A stretch of 32,392 nt of DNA from an uncultured Pseudanabaenaceae cyanobacterium (GTDB taxonomy: Bacteria > Cyanobacteriota > Cyanobacteriia > PCC-9006 > JAAUQQ01). Shown piece by piece: positions 7,718-15,322 of the stretch. Positions within the stretch are counted from its first letter, which is position 1. Each line of letters starts with the position of its first letter. The translations under genes were made by a program, and so were the position numbers. The stretch lies in NCBI GenBank assembly GCA_938017515.1, contig CALIJJ010000282.1:1-32392 (forward strand), in the 5' to 3' direction. The notes below the pieces were generated by a model. That model was not told where the DNA came from and ran no database searches. It saw nothing but the letters and a program-made list of their open reading frames with translations.

Positions 7718-10717
7718 TCACTCATCGCCCTCAGGCGGAGGAAATTCTGCAGCAATCAGTAGCCGGGCAGCCTGCTTTTGTTCGCTCAGCGGTATCGCTG
7801 ACGCGCCCAGCTCCCCATCCAGATAGGCTGCCAGTACCCGACTTAGCATCGGTTTGAACTGCTTTCCCGGTTTATAGCCCAGGGCCTGAAGGTCAGTGCC
7901 ATTGAGAGGCGGCTTAGCCTGTATCCAGTCCGTCAGATAACGCCAAATTTGTCGGCGGGTGCTGCGATCCACCCGAGCTGCCACAAGGATCAGCAAAGCA
8001 GGCGTCTGCGATCGCAAGCGTTGGTAGATTTGGCTGGGGCGCTGCTGCTGGGCAAGGGTTTGAATAATTTTTTCCTGGCACGGTTCTAGCTCAGACAGCC
8101 GTTGGATACTATCAGCCGGGAGCTGTAGTTTGGTGGCGACGCCGGGGCGAACGCCAGGGGATAGAGCTGCGATCAACACTTCTAGCCTCAAGAGCCAGGG
8201 GGCGGGCAAGGAAGGCAAGGTTGCCGAGAGGGGGCGCAACATACGATCGATCCGCCGCACTTGTGCCCAGAGTGTGGGTGTCAGTTGCAATGTCGGATGA
8301 AGGCATCGCAGGGCCGTAAGTTCGCCTAGCAACTTGAGAGCAGATTTCCAGTATCCCGCTTCCAAAATATATTCCAGTTCCGATCGCAGTCGGGTTTGCA
8401 GGGCCGGTGTGATGCTGTTTTCCCCCTGAGTGCGTTCGTAGACGCCGCTGTTCAGCGCATAAATAATGTACTCGCGGGTCTGCGATTCAATTTCAAACCC
8501 CAGACGCACCGCGAAGCGAACCGCCCGATAAATGCGAGTGGGATCTTCGATAAAGCTATTGGCATGCAGGACCCGAATCTGACGACTGCCCAGATCCAAA
8601 ACCCCGCCAAAGAAATCAAGCATCTCCCCAGCTCGGGGTTCCGTCAGTTGGACGGCAAGGGCATTGATCGTAAAATCACGGCGATAGAGATCCTGCTGAA
8701 TTGAGCTTGCTTCCACCACCGGATTGGCAGCGGGATAGGGATAAAACTCCGTGCGGGCAGTGGCGATGTCCACCCACATGGACTGAAATACGGGATCTTG
8801 GTGCCACAGCAACGCAGCGGTTTGGAACTTGCCGTGAATGTCGAGGCGAGCCTCGGGATATTGGTTTTGCAGGGCTTCGGCTAATTCCACACCAGCCGCT
8901 TCACCAATCGAGCGATGGAATCCATCGACAACCAGATCAACATCATTGAGCAGGAGTGGCTCACTCGGATCGGCCAAGAGCAGATCGCGCACCCCGCCCC
9001 CGACCAGATAGAGGTGCCACCCCTGTGACTCAGCATGCTGAGCAGCCGTTTCCAAGAGTGTCCATAATTGAGGCAACAACCGATTACGCAGGATTTCTCG
9101 CACTGGCAGCAGAGCATCGGTTGAGGATGATGGAGCGGCCAGATGCTGGAGCGGTGATTCTGACGTTTGGTGCGCAGCCATCTGAGTGTTGGATGTCTGA
9201 GTGCTGGATGTCTGAGGGGTAGATGCCTGGCCTGTGGGTGCCTGGGGTGCAATGTTCTGTTGAGACGATGCCTTGCGATACCGCACTCGCAACACATCAG
9301 TCCGAGTGACGATACCGATCAACTCCCCTGGGACGGGTTTCTGGGCAATGCTTGACTCGGACAGGTTTACGGTTTCGCTGTCTGCATCGGCAGGACTGAA
9401 GGCAGTGTTCGGTTGCAGCACCGGCTTAATGACCGGCAGACGACCCACATCGTAGGTCACCATCAGATGCTCAATCTCCGGCAGGGTGGCCTCGGGGGCA
9501 ATGGTTTTGAGGTTACGAGACATATAGCCTTTCACAGGGGCATGACGGAAGCCATGGTGCAGGGCCAGATCGACATCCCGACGTGAAATGATCCCGATCA
9601 ATTGCTCCGCACCATTGACGATGCATAGACCCGAGTGACCATAGCGCAACAGCAGCCCCTGGGCCGCCTCGATGGTGACATCGGGAGCAATGGTGCGTAC
9701 GGGAGACGACATCAGATCCTGGGCCGTCAGCGGGGCTGGAATTTGGGCAATGAACTGCTGCTTAAGTTGTGCCAGCACATCTGCTGCATTCACATTGCGC
9801 AGCGCAAGGCTAGCCGCTTTGGCATGGCCCCCGCCTCCCCAATGCTTAAAGATCTCACTGAGACTGGTTCCGCCAATTTTGGAGCGCCCAATCACATTCA
9901 GGCGAGGTTCATCAGGATTGCCCTTCGAGCCATAGGCCACACCGAGTAAGACAGCATCATGGCCAGTAATTTCCAAGAGTTCCGAAGTCAGCTTGGCCAA
10001 GCCTCCGACATAGTCTGGCGTCGTCAGCAGTACAGATCCGATGCGATAGCCCTGGTGGCTATCGGTGTGAAGCGTTTCCAGCGCTTTGCCCAACAGCTCC
10101 TGTATCTCAGACGAGAGGCCGGGTTCCATGTATTCCCGCAGGGAATCCACGTTAGCCCCTTGCTCCATCAGCCAAGCCAACGCTCGGGCATCTCGGGGGG
10201 TGGAATTCGCGTAGCTGAGCGAGCCAGTGTCCATATGAATCCCCAGGGCCATCACCGTGGCGGCAAAGGCATCGATGGGGGTCGCCTTGAGCGGTTGCTG
10301 CATGAGCTGTTCCACGACCAAAGTGGTTGCGGCTCCAACCGAATCTAGGGTGAGATAGGTCGGGATGGGAGGGCTGGTTTCGCTCTCCTGAGCCGTTGCA
10401 ATATCCCGGTTACTGTTGAGGTGATGGTCATAAACATAAATGGCTTGGAGCTGAGGCAAGCCCAGCCATTCAGCGGTCTTGCCTAGGCGCGATCGCTCAC
10501 TGGCATCCACCACCGTAATCGAGCGAATCTCATCTGGATTGACAGCCTTACGCTCGATCAGGGGATAGGCATTGCGGTGCAGCGCCAGGAAGGCACGAAC
10601 ATTGGGATGCTCCCCACCGGATAGGACAATGCGTGCGCCAGGGCGGAGATAAGTCATGCCAACGGCGGCTCCGAGGGTGTCGAAGTCAGCAGTGGTATGG
10701 CACAGAATTAAATCCAT
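7718..10717 (-). CDS. DHH phosphoesterase - CBS pair - tRNA nucleotidyltransferase (poly(A) polymerase family) fusion
   Basis: This 999-residue fusion has four parts. The DHH domain carries ILCHTTADFDTLGAA (6-18), VVDAS and YDHH (96-99, the DHH metal motif), and ends in a DHHA1-type GGGGHAKAAS near 294-303. Two CBS domains follow (about 333-475; LMSSPVRTIAPDVTIEAA and YMSRNLKTIAPEATLPEI). A low-complexity Thr/Gln/Ser linker (about 485-535) leads to a class II nucleotidyltransferase head: YLVGGGVRDLLL near 570, then the metal-binding DVDLVVDG, then RRDFTINALAV and the helical EDPTRIYRAVRFAVRLGF region. This architecture is known in cyanobacteria, Aquifex and relatives, where such enzymes take part in CC- or A-addition to tRNA 3' ends. 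Which activity this one has cannot be read by eye. Start is ATG 10717. The linker is built from 15-bp tandem repeats. Confidence 0.9.
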   Translation of the reverse strand: MDLILCHTTADFDTLGAAVGMTYLRPGARIVLSGGEHPNVRAFLALHRNAYPLIERKAVNPDEIRSITVVDASERSRLGKTAEWLGLPQLQAIYVYDHHLNSNRDIATAQESETSPPIPTYLTLDSVGAATTLVVEQLMQQPLKATPIDAFAATVMALGIHMDTGSLSYANSTPRDARALAWLMEQGANVDSLREYMEPGLSSEIQELLGKALETLHTDSHQGYRIGSVLLTTPDYVGGLAKLTSELLEITGHDAVLLGVAYGSKGNPDEPRLNVIGRSKIGGTSLSEIFKHWGGGGHAKAASLALRNVNAADVLAQLKQQFIAQIPAPLTAQDLMSSPVRTIAPDVTIEAAQGLLLRYGHSGLCIVNGAEQLIGIISRRDVDLALHHGFRHAPVKGYMSRNLKTIAPEATLPEIEHLMVTYDVGRLPVIKPVLQPNTAFSPADADSETVNLSESSIAQKPVPGELIGIVTRTDVLRVRYRKASSQQNIAPQAPTGQASTPQTSSTQTSNTQMAAHQTSESPLQHLAAPSSSTDALLPVREILRNRLLPQLWTLLETAAQHAESQGWHLYLVGGGVRDLLLADPSEPLLLNDVDLVVDGFHRSIGEAAGVELAEALQNQYPEARLDIHGKFQTAALLWHQDPVFQSMWVDIATARTEFYPYPAANPVVEASSIQQDLYRRDFTINALAVQLTEPRAGEMLDFFGGVLDLGSRQIRVLHANSFIEDPTRIYRAVRFAVRLGFEIESQTREYIIYALNSGVYERTQGENSITPALQTRLRSELEYILEAGYWKSALKLLGELTALRCLHPTLQLTPTLWAQVRRIDRMLRPLSATLPSLPAPWLLRLEVLIAALSPGVRPGVATKLQLPADSIQRLSELEPCQEKIIQTLAQQQRPSQIYQRLRSQTPALLILVAARVDRSTRRQIWRYLTDWIQAKPPLNGTDLQALGYKPGKQFKPMLSRVLAAYLDGELGASAIPLSEQKQAARLLIAAEFPPPEGDE
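9181..9240. repeat. 15-bp in-frame tandem repeat in the inter-domain linker of the fusion gene
   Basis: TCTGAGTGTTGGATG (9181), TCTGAGTGCTGGATG (9196) and TCTGAGGGGTAGATG (9211) are followed by a more diverged unit at 9226. The product is a Thr/Gln/Ser pentapeptide repeat (QTSNT, QTSST, QTSTP) joining the CBS pair to the nucleotidyltransferase. Confidence 0.9.
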
Positions 10718-10790
10718 GGGGGCGATCGCCGGTCGCTGAACCAGCGGAGTCAGGGGGCGATTCCATCCTAGCCCGCTTTCTTGTCGAGCC

Positions 10791-10841
10791 CCGTTTCCGC
10801 GACGGGCCCGTTATCGCAACAGGTCCGTTATCGCGACGGAA
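10791..10841. repeat. 17-bp tandem repeat, 3 units
   Basis: CCGTTTCCGCGACGGGC, CCGTTATCGCAACAGGT and CCGTTATCGCGACGGAA run head to tail between the metallophosphoesterase stop (10864, - strand) and the start of the fusion gene. Each unit contains a small inverted repeat (CCGT...ACGG), so the transcript could fold. Confidence 0.9.
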
Positions 10842-10863
10842 TCCATAACCACGAAGCATTTGC

Positions 10864-11574
10864 TCAAGATGCAGCGACGGCCACCTGGGGCAGGTGGATC
10901 TCCTCGGCTGGGGTGATTTGGATGCTGGGGCGATGGGTCGAAGCGAGGGTATGGGGGCTCACCTCTAGGTCATAGCTCTGGCCAAGCCCCGTCTCAAAAT
11001 CCATTAAGAGAAACCCAGGTTCATGCTCTCGCTTGATCGTGCCCGCATTGATGACGGTGCTCTGTTCCACTGTGCGCACCATACGGTAGTGACTGTGGCC
11101 GTTGAGAAGAAAGGAGTAATATCCGTTGCGGGTGGCCTGCTGCAATTCAGCCCGGGCTGCAAACGGGACCGGGCGATCGCCTGGCAAAATCTTTCCCATA
11201 TCATTTTCACCAATGCCGTGGCACATCAGGGCCCTGCCCCGTGGGGTCATAAAGGCTCGGGTCGTCGGCAGTTGTTTCAGGAATTGCTGGGCTGACTCCG
11301 AGAGATCGTCAAAGAAATGACATTCCGGCAGATTGCGCAATTCGCCACTGAGACACCAGCGGTCGTGATTGCCTAAAACAGCATAAACATTTTCATCGTC
11401 CAGGAGTCTGAAGCAGCGCTCTAGATCACCAAAGCCATCAGCAATATCGCCCATGCATAGCAGGGTGTCTGTGCCCTGGGACTTCAAAAATTCAATGACA
11501 GCCTCTAGCACATCAGCCTCAGCATGAACATCGCCGATGAGTCCCACTCGGCGGATGTAAGGCAATTTATTCAT
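10864..11574 (-). CDS. Calcineurin-like metallophosphoesterase
   Basis: All family metal motifs are present in order: GLIGDVHAEAD (motif I), LLCMGDIADG (II), VLGNHDRW (III), MCHGIGEND, and LLNGHSHYRM (last motif with the two His). A final INAGTIKR segment fits the YfcE/MJ0936-like phosphodiesterase branch. Two divalent metals are expected at the site; the substrate is unknown. The frame is open to a TTG at 11649, but the ATG at 11574 (MNKLPYIRRVGLIGD) puts motif I about 10 residues from the start as is usual, so I use it; product 236 residues. ATG 11613 is a second option. The gene sits between the GNAT gene and the DHH fusion, all on the - strand, so co-transcription is possible. Confidence 0.85.
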   Translation of the reverse strand: MNKLPYIRRVGLIGDVHAEADVLEAVIEFLKSQGTDTLLCMGDIADGFGDLERCFRLLDDENVYAVLGNHDRWCLSGELRNLPECHFFDDLSESAQQFLKQLPTTRAFMTPRGRALMCHGIGENDMGKILPGDRPVPFAARAELQQATRNGYYSFLLNGHSHYRMVRTVEQSTVINAGTIKREHEPGFLLMDFETGLGQSYDLEVSPHTLASTHRPSIQITPAEEIHLPQVAVAAS

Positions 11575-11679
11575 TCGGATCTGCCCCCGGATTTGGCCCG
11601 TTAAAGCTTGCATACGTTGGCTGCTTGGATAGAGATAAGCAAAGCGCAAAAGTTACAAAAGATCCACGGTCAATGACCC

Positions 11680-12615
11680 TTAATTGCGAGCAGCCTCCAG
11701 AAACGAATGGCGAAGTTCATACTCATCCCAGTCACAGACTAGGTTATAGCCAATGGACTGATAGATATGGTTTGACGTGGAATTATTCAGTTCTGTGAAC
11801 AGGTAGCAGGCGGTACACCCAGAATCGAGTAGGTGCTGGCTGAGGGCGAGGGTGGCAGCGGTGGCGTAGCCCCGGCGGCGGTGCTGGGGTGGCGTGTAAA
11901 CGGGACCAATCCGACCCCCATCAAGCGGGCTACCGCTTCCGGCAACGAGACACACCGGCCCGTCTACATGCTCCCAAAGGTAAAGCTGCCCCTGGAGCAA
12001 ACTGCGATCGGTCCAGAGGCCGGGATCAGTGCGGACTTGGCCAAAGGTTTCCTGCTCAAAGGCCCGGCACCAATCCACGATGCGATCGCGATCGCCGGTC
12101 TCTGCGGGCCGCAGTTTCCCCTCCGGCGCGGGGTAGGACCGGGACGAATCGCCCTCACGGGACGAATCGCCCTCACAGGACAAGCGTTTGGGGGCCTCAC
12201 ACAGCTGATGGATGCGCATGGCGAGGGTGGGCTCGTAGCGTAGACGGGTCCAACGGCGCAGGGCTTGGGCAAAGAGGGCTGCTTCTGCTTTCGGCCCACC
12301 AAACTTACTGAGGCTTCGGCGCAGGGGCACGGCACGGGAGGGCCAGCGACTTTTGATATGGTGGGCGATCGCTTCCACGTAGGCAGGCTTGGTGGTCCGG
12401 GACAGCAAGAGGGGCCGGGTTGTGGTTTGCAGGGCTGCCGCCACAACCGCTCCATCATTTTCGACGGTAATCAGAATGGGGGATTGACTTTCCTCGTCAT
12501 GGGCCAGGGATTCAAGTAGGGCCAGGAGTAGATGATGCTCGGCGGGACGCTGGCGTAGGAAGGGCAATGCCCGCTGGGTGAAATGTGAAAGATTGGTCGT
12601 TTGGTGAATATTCAC
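11680..12615 (-). CDS. GNAT family N-acetyltransferase
   Basis: The C-terminal half is a GNAT domain: LRPAETGDRDRIVDWCRAF starts it, GRIGPVYTPPQHRRRGYATA is the acetyl-CoA pyrophosphate loop (Q/RxxGxG/A), and ACYLFTELNNSTSNHIYQSIG matches the final strand-helix with the Asn and Tyr typical of the family. The N-terminal half (HLLLALLESL...) is a degenerate domain seen in related cyanobacterial and actinobacterial two-part GNAT proteins. The acceptor is unknown. The frame runs to ATG 12705, but the first 30 residues look non-coding; GTG 12615 (VNIHQTTNLSHF) fits better, with no strong ribosome site at either. An in-frame 18-bp duplication (GDSSRE type) sits between the halves. Confidence 0.8.
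   Translation of the reverse strand: MNIHQTTNLSHFTQRALPFLRQRPAEHHLLLALLESLAHDEESQSPILITVENDGAVVAAALQTTTRPLLLSRTTKPAYVEAIAHHIKSRWPSRAVPLRRSLSKFGGPKAEAALFAQALRRWTRLRYEPTLAMRIHQLCEAPKRLSCEGDSSREGDSSRSYPAPEGKLRPAETGDRDRIVDWCRAFEQETFGQVRTDPGLWTDRSLLQGQLYLWEHVDGPVCLVAGSGSPLDGGRIGPVYTPPQHRRRGYATAATLALSQHLLDSGCTACYLFTELNNSTSNHIYQSIGYNLVCDWDEYELRHSFLEAARN
12141..12176. repeat. Perfect 18-bp tandem duplication in the GNAT gene
   Basis: GGGACGAATCGCCCTCAC occurs twice without change (12141 and 12159). On the - strand it gives a repeated EGDSSR hexapeptide in the linker between the two halves of the protein. Identity suggests a recent event. Confidence 0.95.
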
Positions 12616-12789
12616 AGGGCAGGGAGGACGCTGGCGACGGGGAAACGTTGAACTTCTATGAAGTCTGTAAAGATCGGTATTCCGGTGGGGATTGCCGGTG
12701 GGCATTCTGAGAATAGGCCCGTTTCAATGGAAGTGGCACCCAGGCATTCATCACTGAGCCACTCAATCAATTTAGCCCCTCATCCATTT

Positions 12790-12823
12790 AGCGATTTACA
12801 GTCCCGAGCGATTCACAGTCCAG
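12790..12823. repeat. 17-bp tandem duplication upstream of the AIM24 gene
   Basis: AGCGATTTACAGTCCCG and AGCGATTCACAGTCCAG are adjacent, ending about 25 bases before the AIM24 start codon. Confidence 0.9.
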
Positions 12824-12847
12824 ACGAGACCCATACTCTAGCAACCC

Positions 12848-13747
12848 ATGACTTCTTCCCCCACCGCCAGACCCAACAATGCCCCCAAGTCTGCCGCCAA
12901 TCCCGCAGCAAAACCGGCACAAGCTGAGCCCTCCAAACTATATCTGATTGATTCAGCGATGAACGGTGGATTTAAGGCCGAGGTGATGGGTTACAAAACC
13001 CTAGCGGGGAGTAACGATCCGGCGACGGCGGCAACCATTTTCTATGCGAACCAAACGGGGTTGCAACTCAAACAGGTTCGGCTGACTCTAAAACGGGGAG
13101 AGGCGATCGCCGAAGCAGGCGCTCTGCACTTCATGCATGGTCAACTGGAAGTGCAAAACAACATCGGTGGCGTGGGGGGCCTCGGCAAAGCGGTCTTCAA
13201 AAAGATGCTCACCAACGAAACAGCCTTTATGCCCCGCTACAAAGGGACGGGACAGATCTACTTGGAACCATCCTTTGGGGATTACCTCATCCATCAGCTC
13301 AACAACGAGGAGATCATCGCGGATAAGGGATTGTTCTACTGCGGTGAAGGCTCTATCAGCACAGGCGTGGCTGTACAAAAGAATGTCTCCTCAGCCCTGT
13401 TTGGTGGCGAAGGCTTTTTTCAGACCAAGGTGAGTGGTACAGGAATTGCTGTTTTTGCCTTGCCTGTTCCCATCAGTGAGGTGCGCTGCGTCCAGCTCAA
13501 CAACGAGACGTTGCAAGTGGATGGCAATTTCGCGTTGATGCGCACAGGCAGAATCGAATTCAGCGTAGAGAAGTCCTCTAAGGGAATGCTGGGCTCACTA
13601 TCAAGCGGTGAGGGACTGCTACAAACCTTCCGGGGAACCGGCAAGGTTTGGCTGGCTCCGACGCAATCGGTTTACGATCGCATGCGTTATGGCAGAGGGC
13701 TCAGTGGCATGAGTGCTGCCCAGCATTCCTCCCGTACGACAACCTAA
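12848..13747 (+). CDS. AIM24 family protein
   Basis: The 299-residue protein matches the AIM24 / TIGR00266 family: repeated beta segments with Gly-rich turns (ALHFMHGQLEVQNN, FMPRYKGTGQIYLEP, GLFYCGEGSIS, GEGLLQTFRGTGKVWLAP). The family forms a trimeric-like beta-sandwich; the yeast member is linked to mitochondrial inner membrane organisation, while the bacterial role is unclear. The N-terminal 30 residues are Ala/Pro/Lys-rich and probably disordered. The longer N-terminus is carried from ATG 12848, without an obvious Shine-Dalgarno. The last codons and stop lie in a 13-bp duplication. Convergent with the DUF2839 gene nine bases beyond. Confidence 0.87.
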   Translation: MTSSPTARPNNAPKSAANPAAKPAQAEPSKLYLIDSAMNGGFKAEVMGYKTLAGSNDPATAATIFYANQTGLQLKQVRLTLKRGEAIAEAGALHFMHGQLEVQNNIGGVGGLGKAVFKKMLTNETAFMPRYKGTGQIYLEPSFGDYLIHQLNNEEIIADKGLFYCGEGSISTGVAVQKNVSSALFGGEGFFQTKVSGTGIAVFALPVPISEVRCVQLNNETLQVDGNFALMRTGRIEFSVEKSSKGMLGSLSSGEGLLQTFRGTGKVWLAPTQSVYDRMRYGRGLSGMSAAQHSSRTTT

Positions 13748-13766
13748 TTCGACGACCTAATTCATC
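13741..13766. repeat. 13-bp duplication across the AIM24 stop codon
   Basis: AACCTAATTCGAC and GACCTAATTCATC are adjacent. The first copy contains the TAA stop (13745-13747) of the AIM24 gene; the second overlaps the last codons of the convergent DUF2839 gene. Confidence 0.85.
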
Positions 13767-13948
13767 GAAAAGGCCCAGGACACCATGATCATCGAGGTCC
13801 CGAAGAAGATCGTCCACATGCCCAGTTCTAGCTTGGACATGCCCTTAATCTGTTTCAGGATGAGATTTTCCTGCTGTGTCTGTTTGAGCTTTTGAGGCTT
13901 CACGCCGTAATTTGGATCCGATTCCTTGCGTCGCTTGGCTTCGCCCAT
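13757..13948 (-). CDS. DUF2839 family small membrane protein
   Basis: The 63-residue product begins MGEAKRRKESDPNYG, the conserved opening of the cyanobacterial DUF2839 family as I know it, and ends in one membrane helix (MWTIFFGTSMIMVSWAF) preceded by a short charged linker. Start is ATG 13948, with GAGGCG upstream. Function unknown. The stop is nine bases from that of the AIM24 gene (convergent). Confidence 0.82.
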   Translation of the reverse strand: MGEAKRRKESDPNYGVKPQKLKQTQQENLILKQIKGMSKLELGMWTIFFGTSMIMVSWAFSMN

Positions 13949-13980
13949 GATGTCGCCTCAGAGAATGAAAGTCTGGAGTC

Positions 13981-14014
13981 AATGCGGTCTGGGGATGAAT
14001 GCGGTCTGGGGATG
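13981..14014. repeat. Perfect 17-bp tandem duplication beside the MITE
   Basis: AATGCGGTCTGGGGATG occurs twice in a row and ends two bases before the left inverted repeat of the MITE-like element. Confidence 0.95.
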
Positions 14015-14016
14015 AA

Positions 14017-14160
14017 TAGACCTCTTGCATCAATCATCTGGCCCTCACCCCAACCCCTCTCCCAATCTTGGGCGAGGGGCTTTTTGACTCCCCATCCCCC
14101 AGCATTGGGGGCAAGGGGTTGGGGGATGGGGGCGGCTGTCAGGTTCGTGCAAGAGATCTA
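14017..14160. mobile_element. MITE-like element with 13-bp terminal inverted repeats
   Basis: TAGACCTCTTGCA (14017-14029) and TGCAAGAGATCTA (14148-14160) are inverted copies with one mismatch. Both end in TA, which could be the target-site duplication of an IS630/Tc1-type transposase. The 144-bp element has no ORF. Its interior contains CCCTCACCCCAACCCCTCTC-like sequence and complementary G-runs (CCCCAACCCCT against AGGGGTTGGGG; CCCCATCCCCC against GGGGGATGGGG), so the whole element can fold on itself. It lies between the DUF2839 and DUF3598 genes. Confidence 0.75.
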
Positions 14161-14286
14161 ATACTGTCGCCGCCTGAGTTGTAACCTCGACCATTAGCTG
14201 CGTTTTCTTCGCAACCCCGTTGCGTCGAGGAGATGCCGTGGCTCGCTATGATTTTAAACGATGGCTCTCTACCGCGACACAAATCT

Positions 14287-15141
14287 ATGAAATCCCAGTG
14301 GGACTGCATTCGAGAAAATCTGGGGACTTGGAATGGTTCATTCACCCAGTTCTCCCTAGAGGGCGAAGAAATTAAGGATACGCCTAGCATCCTGACGCTG
14401 GCGGAGCAGCCTGATGAGAGCATCAAACTAGTTTTGACGCGCACGCCACCCGATGGGGAGGCCAATGAGATGGTGCGTGGGTTTAGCAAGCCCGGTCCAG
14501 GGCCTATGGTGCCGTTTTTAGACACGGGAGCCTTTTCCCAGGGGTCTAACTTTTGGTCGTCCTACTCTCGCAATGGGGCTGAATTGGCCCTGACCACACC
14601 GGAACGGCGGCTGAGGCTTGTGCTGCTGTACGCCGGTTTAGGCGGCAGCAGTCGCTTGAGCGAAATCACGTTGATTCGAGAGACCCGAGCCGGTTCCAAT
14701 GCGGTGGAAAGCGCTCCGCTGACTGTGGATCAACTTCTGGGTACGTGGGAAGGCGAGAGTCTCTCGTTATTTCCGGATGGGCGGGTCGTGGAAGGAATCA
14801 AGTCGAACTTGGTCATGCAACAAAGTGGCGATCGCCTGGAGCAGTCCCTAACCTTTGGGGATGCCTCCAGCAGCTCGCCCAGCCAACGCACCATTACATC
14901 CACCGCTCGTATCGACGGCAATAGGCTGCTCTTCGAAGAAGGCCCTTTCCCGATTCAGGTCTTGATGTTGCCCGGTGGCGCATCGGCCAATGCTCCGCTG
15001 GATTTACCGTCGGGCCATGCCTTTTTCCTTGAAGCGGGTTGGATGACAGCACCGGGACATCGGCAGCGGCTGATGCGGCGGTATGACGACAAGGGAAATT
15101 GGGAAAGTGTCACGCTAGTGCAAGAGCGCAAGGTGAGTTGA
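14287..15141 (+). CDS. DUF3598 family protein
   Basis: The 284-residue product is a two-part beta-rich protein: KSQWDCIRENLGTWNGSFTQF at the start and a second similar block (LLGTWEGESLSLFPDGR) near residue 155, ending with RLMRRYDDKGNWESVTLVQER. This layout fits DUF3598, a cyanobacterial and plastid family thought to be lipocalin-like; its role is not known to me. The frame is open from ATG 14233, but the conserved family start is MKSQW, so I use ATG 14287. A degenerate repeat (GCCGAGCG...GAAACGCT) follows the stop at 15142-15185 and includes a small hairpin (AACGCT/AGCGTT, 15161-15177). Confidence 0.75.
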   Translation: MKSQWDCIRENLGTWNGSFTQFSLEGEEIKDTPSILTLAEQPDESIKLVLTRTPPDGEANEMVRGFSKPGPGPMVPFLDTGAFSQGSNFWSSYSRNGAELALTTPERRLRLVLLYAGLGGSSRLSEITLIRETRAGSNAVESAPLTVDQLLGTWEGESLSLFPDGRVVEGIKSNLVMQQSGDRLEQSLTFGDASSSSPSQRTITSTARIDGNRLLFEEGPFPIQVLMLPGGASANAPLDLPSGHAFFLEAGWMTAPGHRQRLMRRYDDKGNWESVTLVQERKVS

Positions 15142-15322
15142 GCCGAGCGAACGCTGAAGAAACGCTGGCCGAGCGTTGGTGAAACGATCGCCTCCCTATT
15201 GTGAGAACAAGTTCAGCGAGAGCAATCCCCACAAAGGATACAGCCGTTGAACGTTTTGGGAACGACTGCTAAACGCACAGGGATTGGCAGTGGTTCTCCC
15301 CTCACCTTCAAGGAGAACAATC

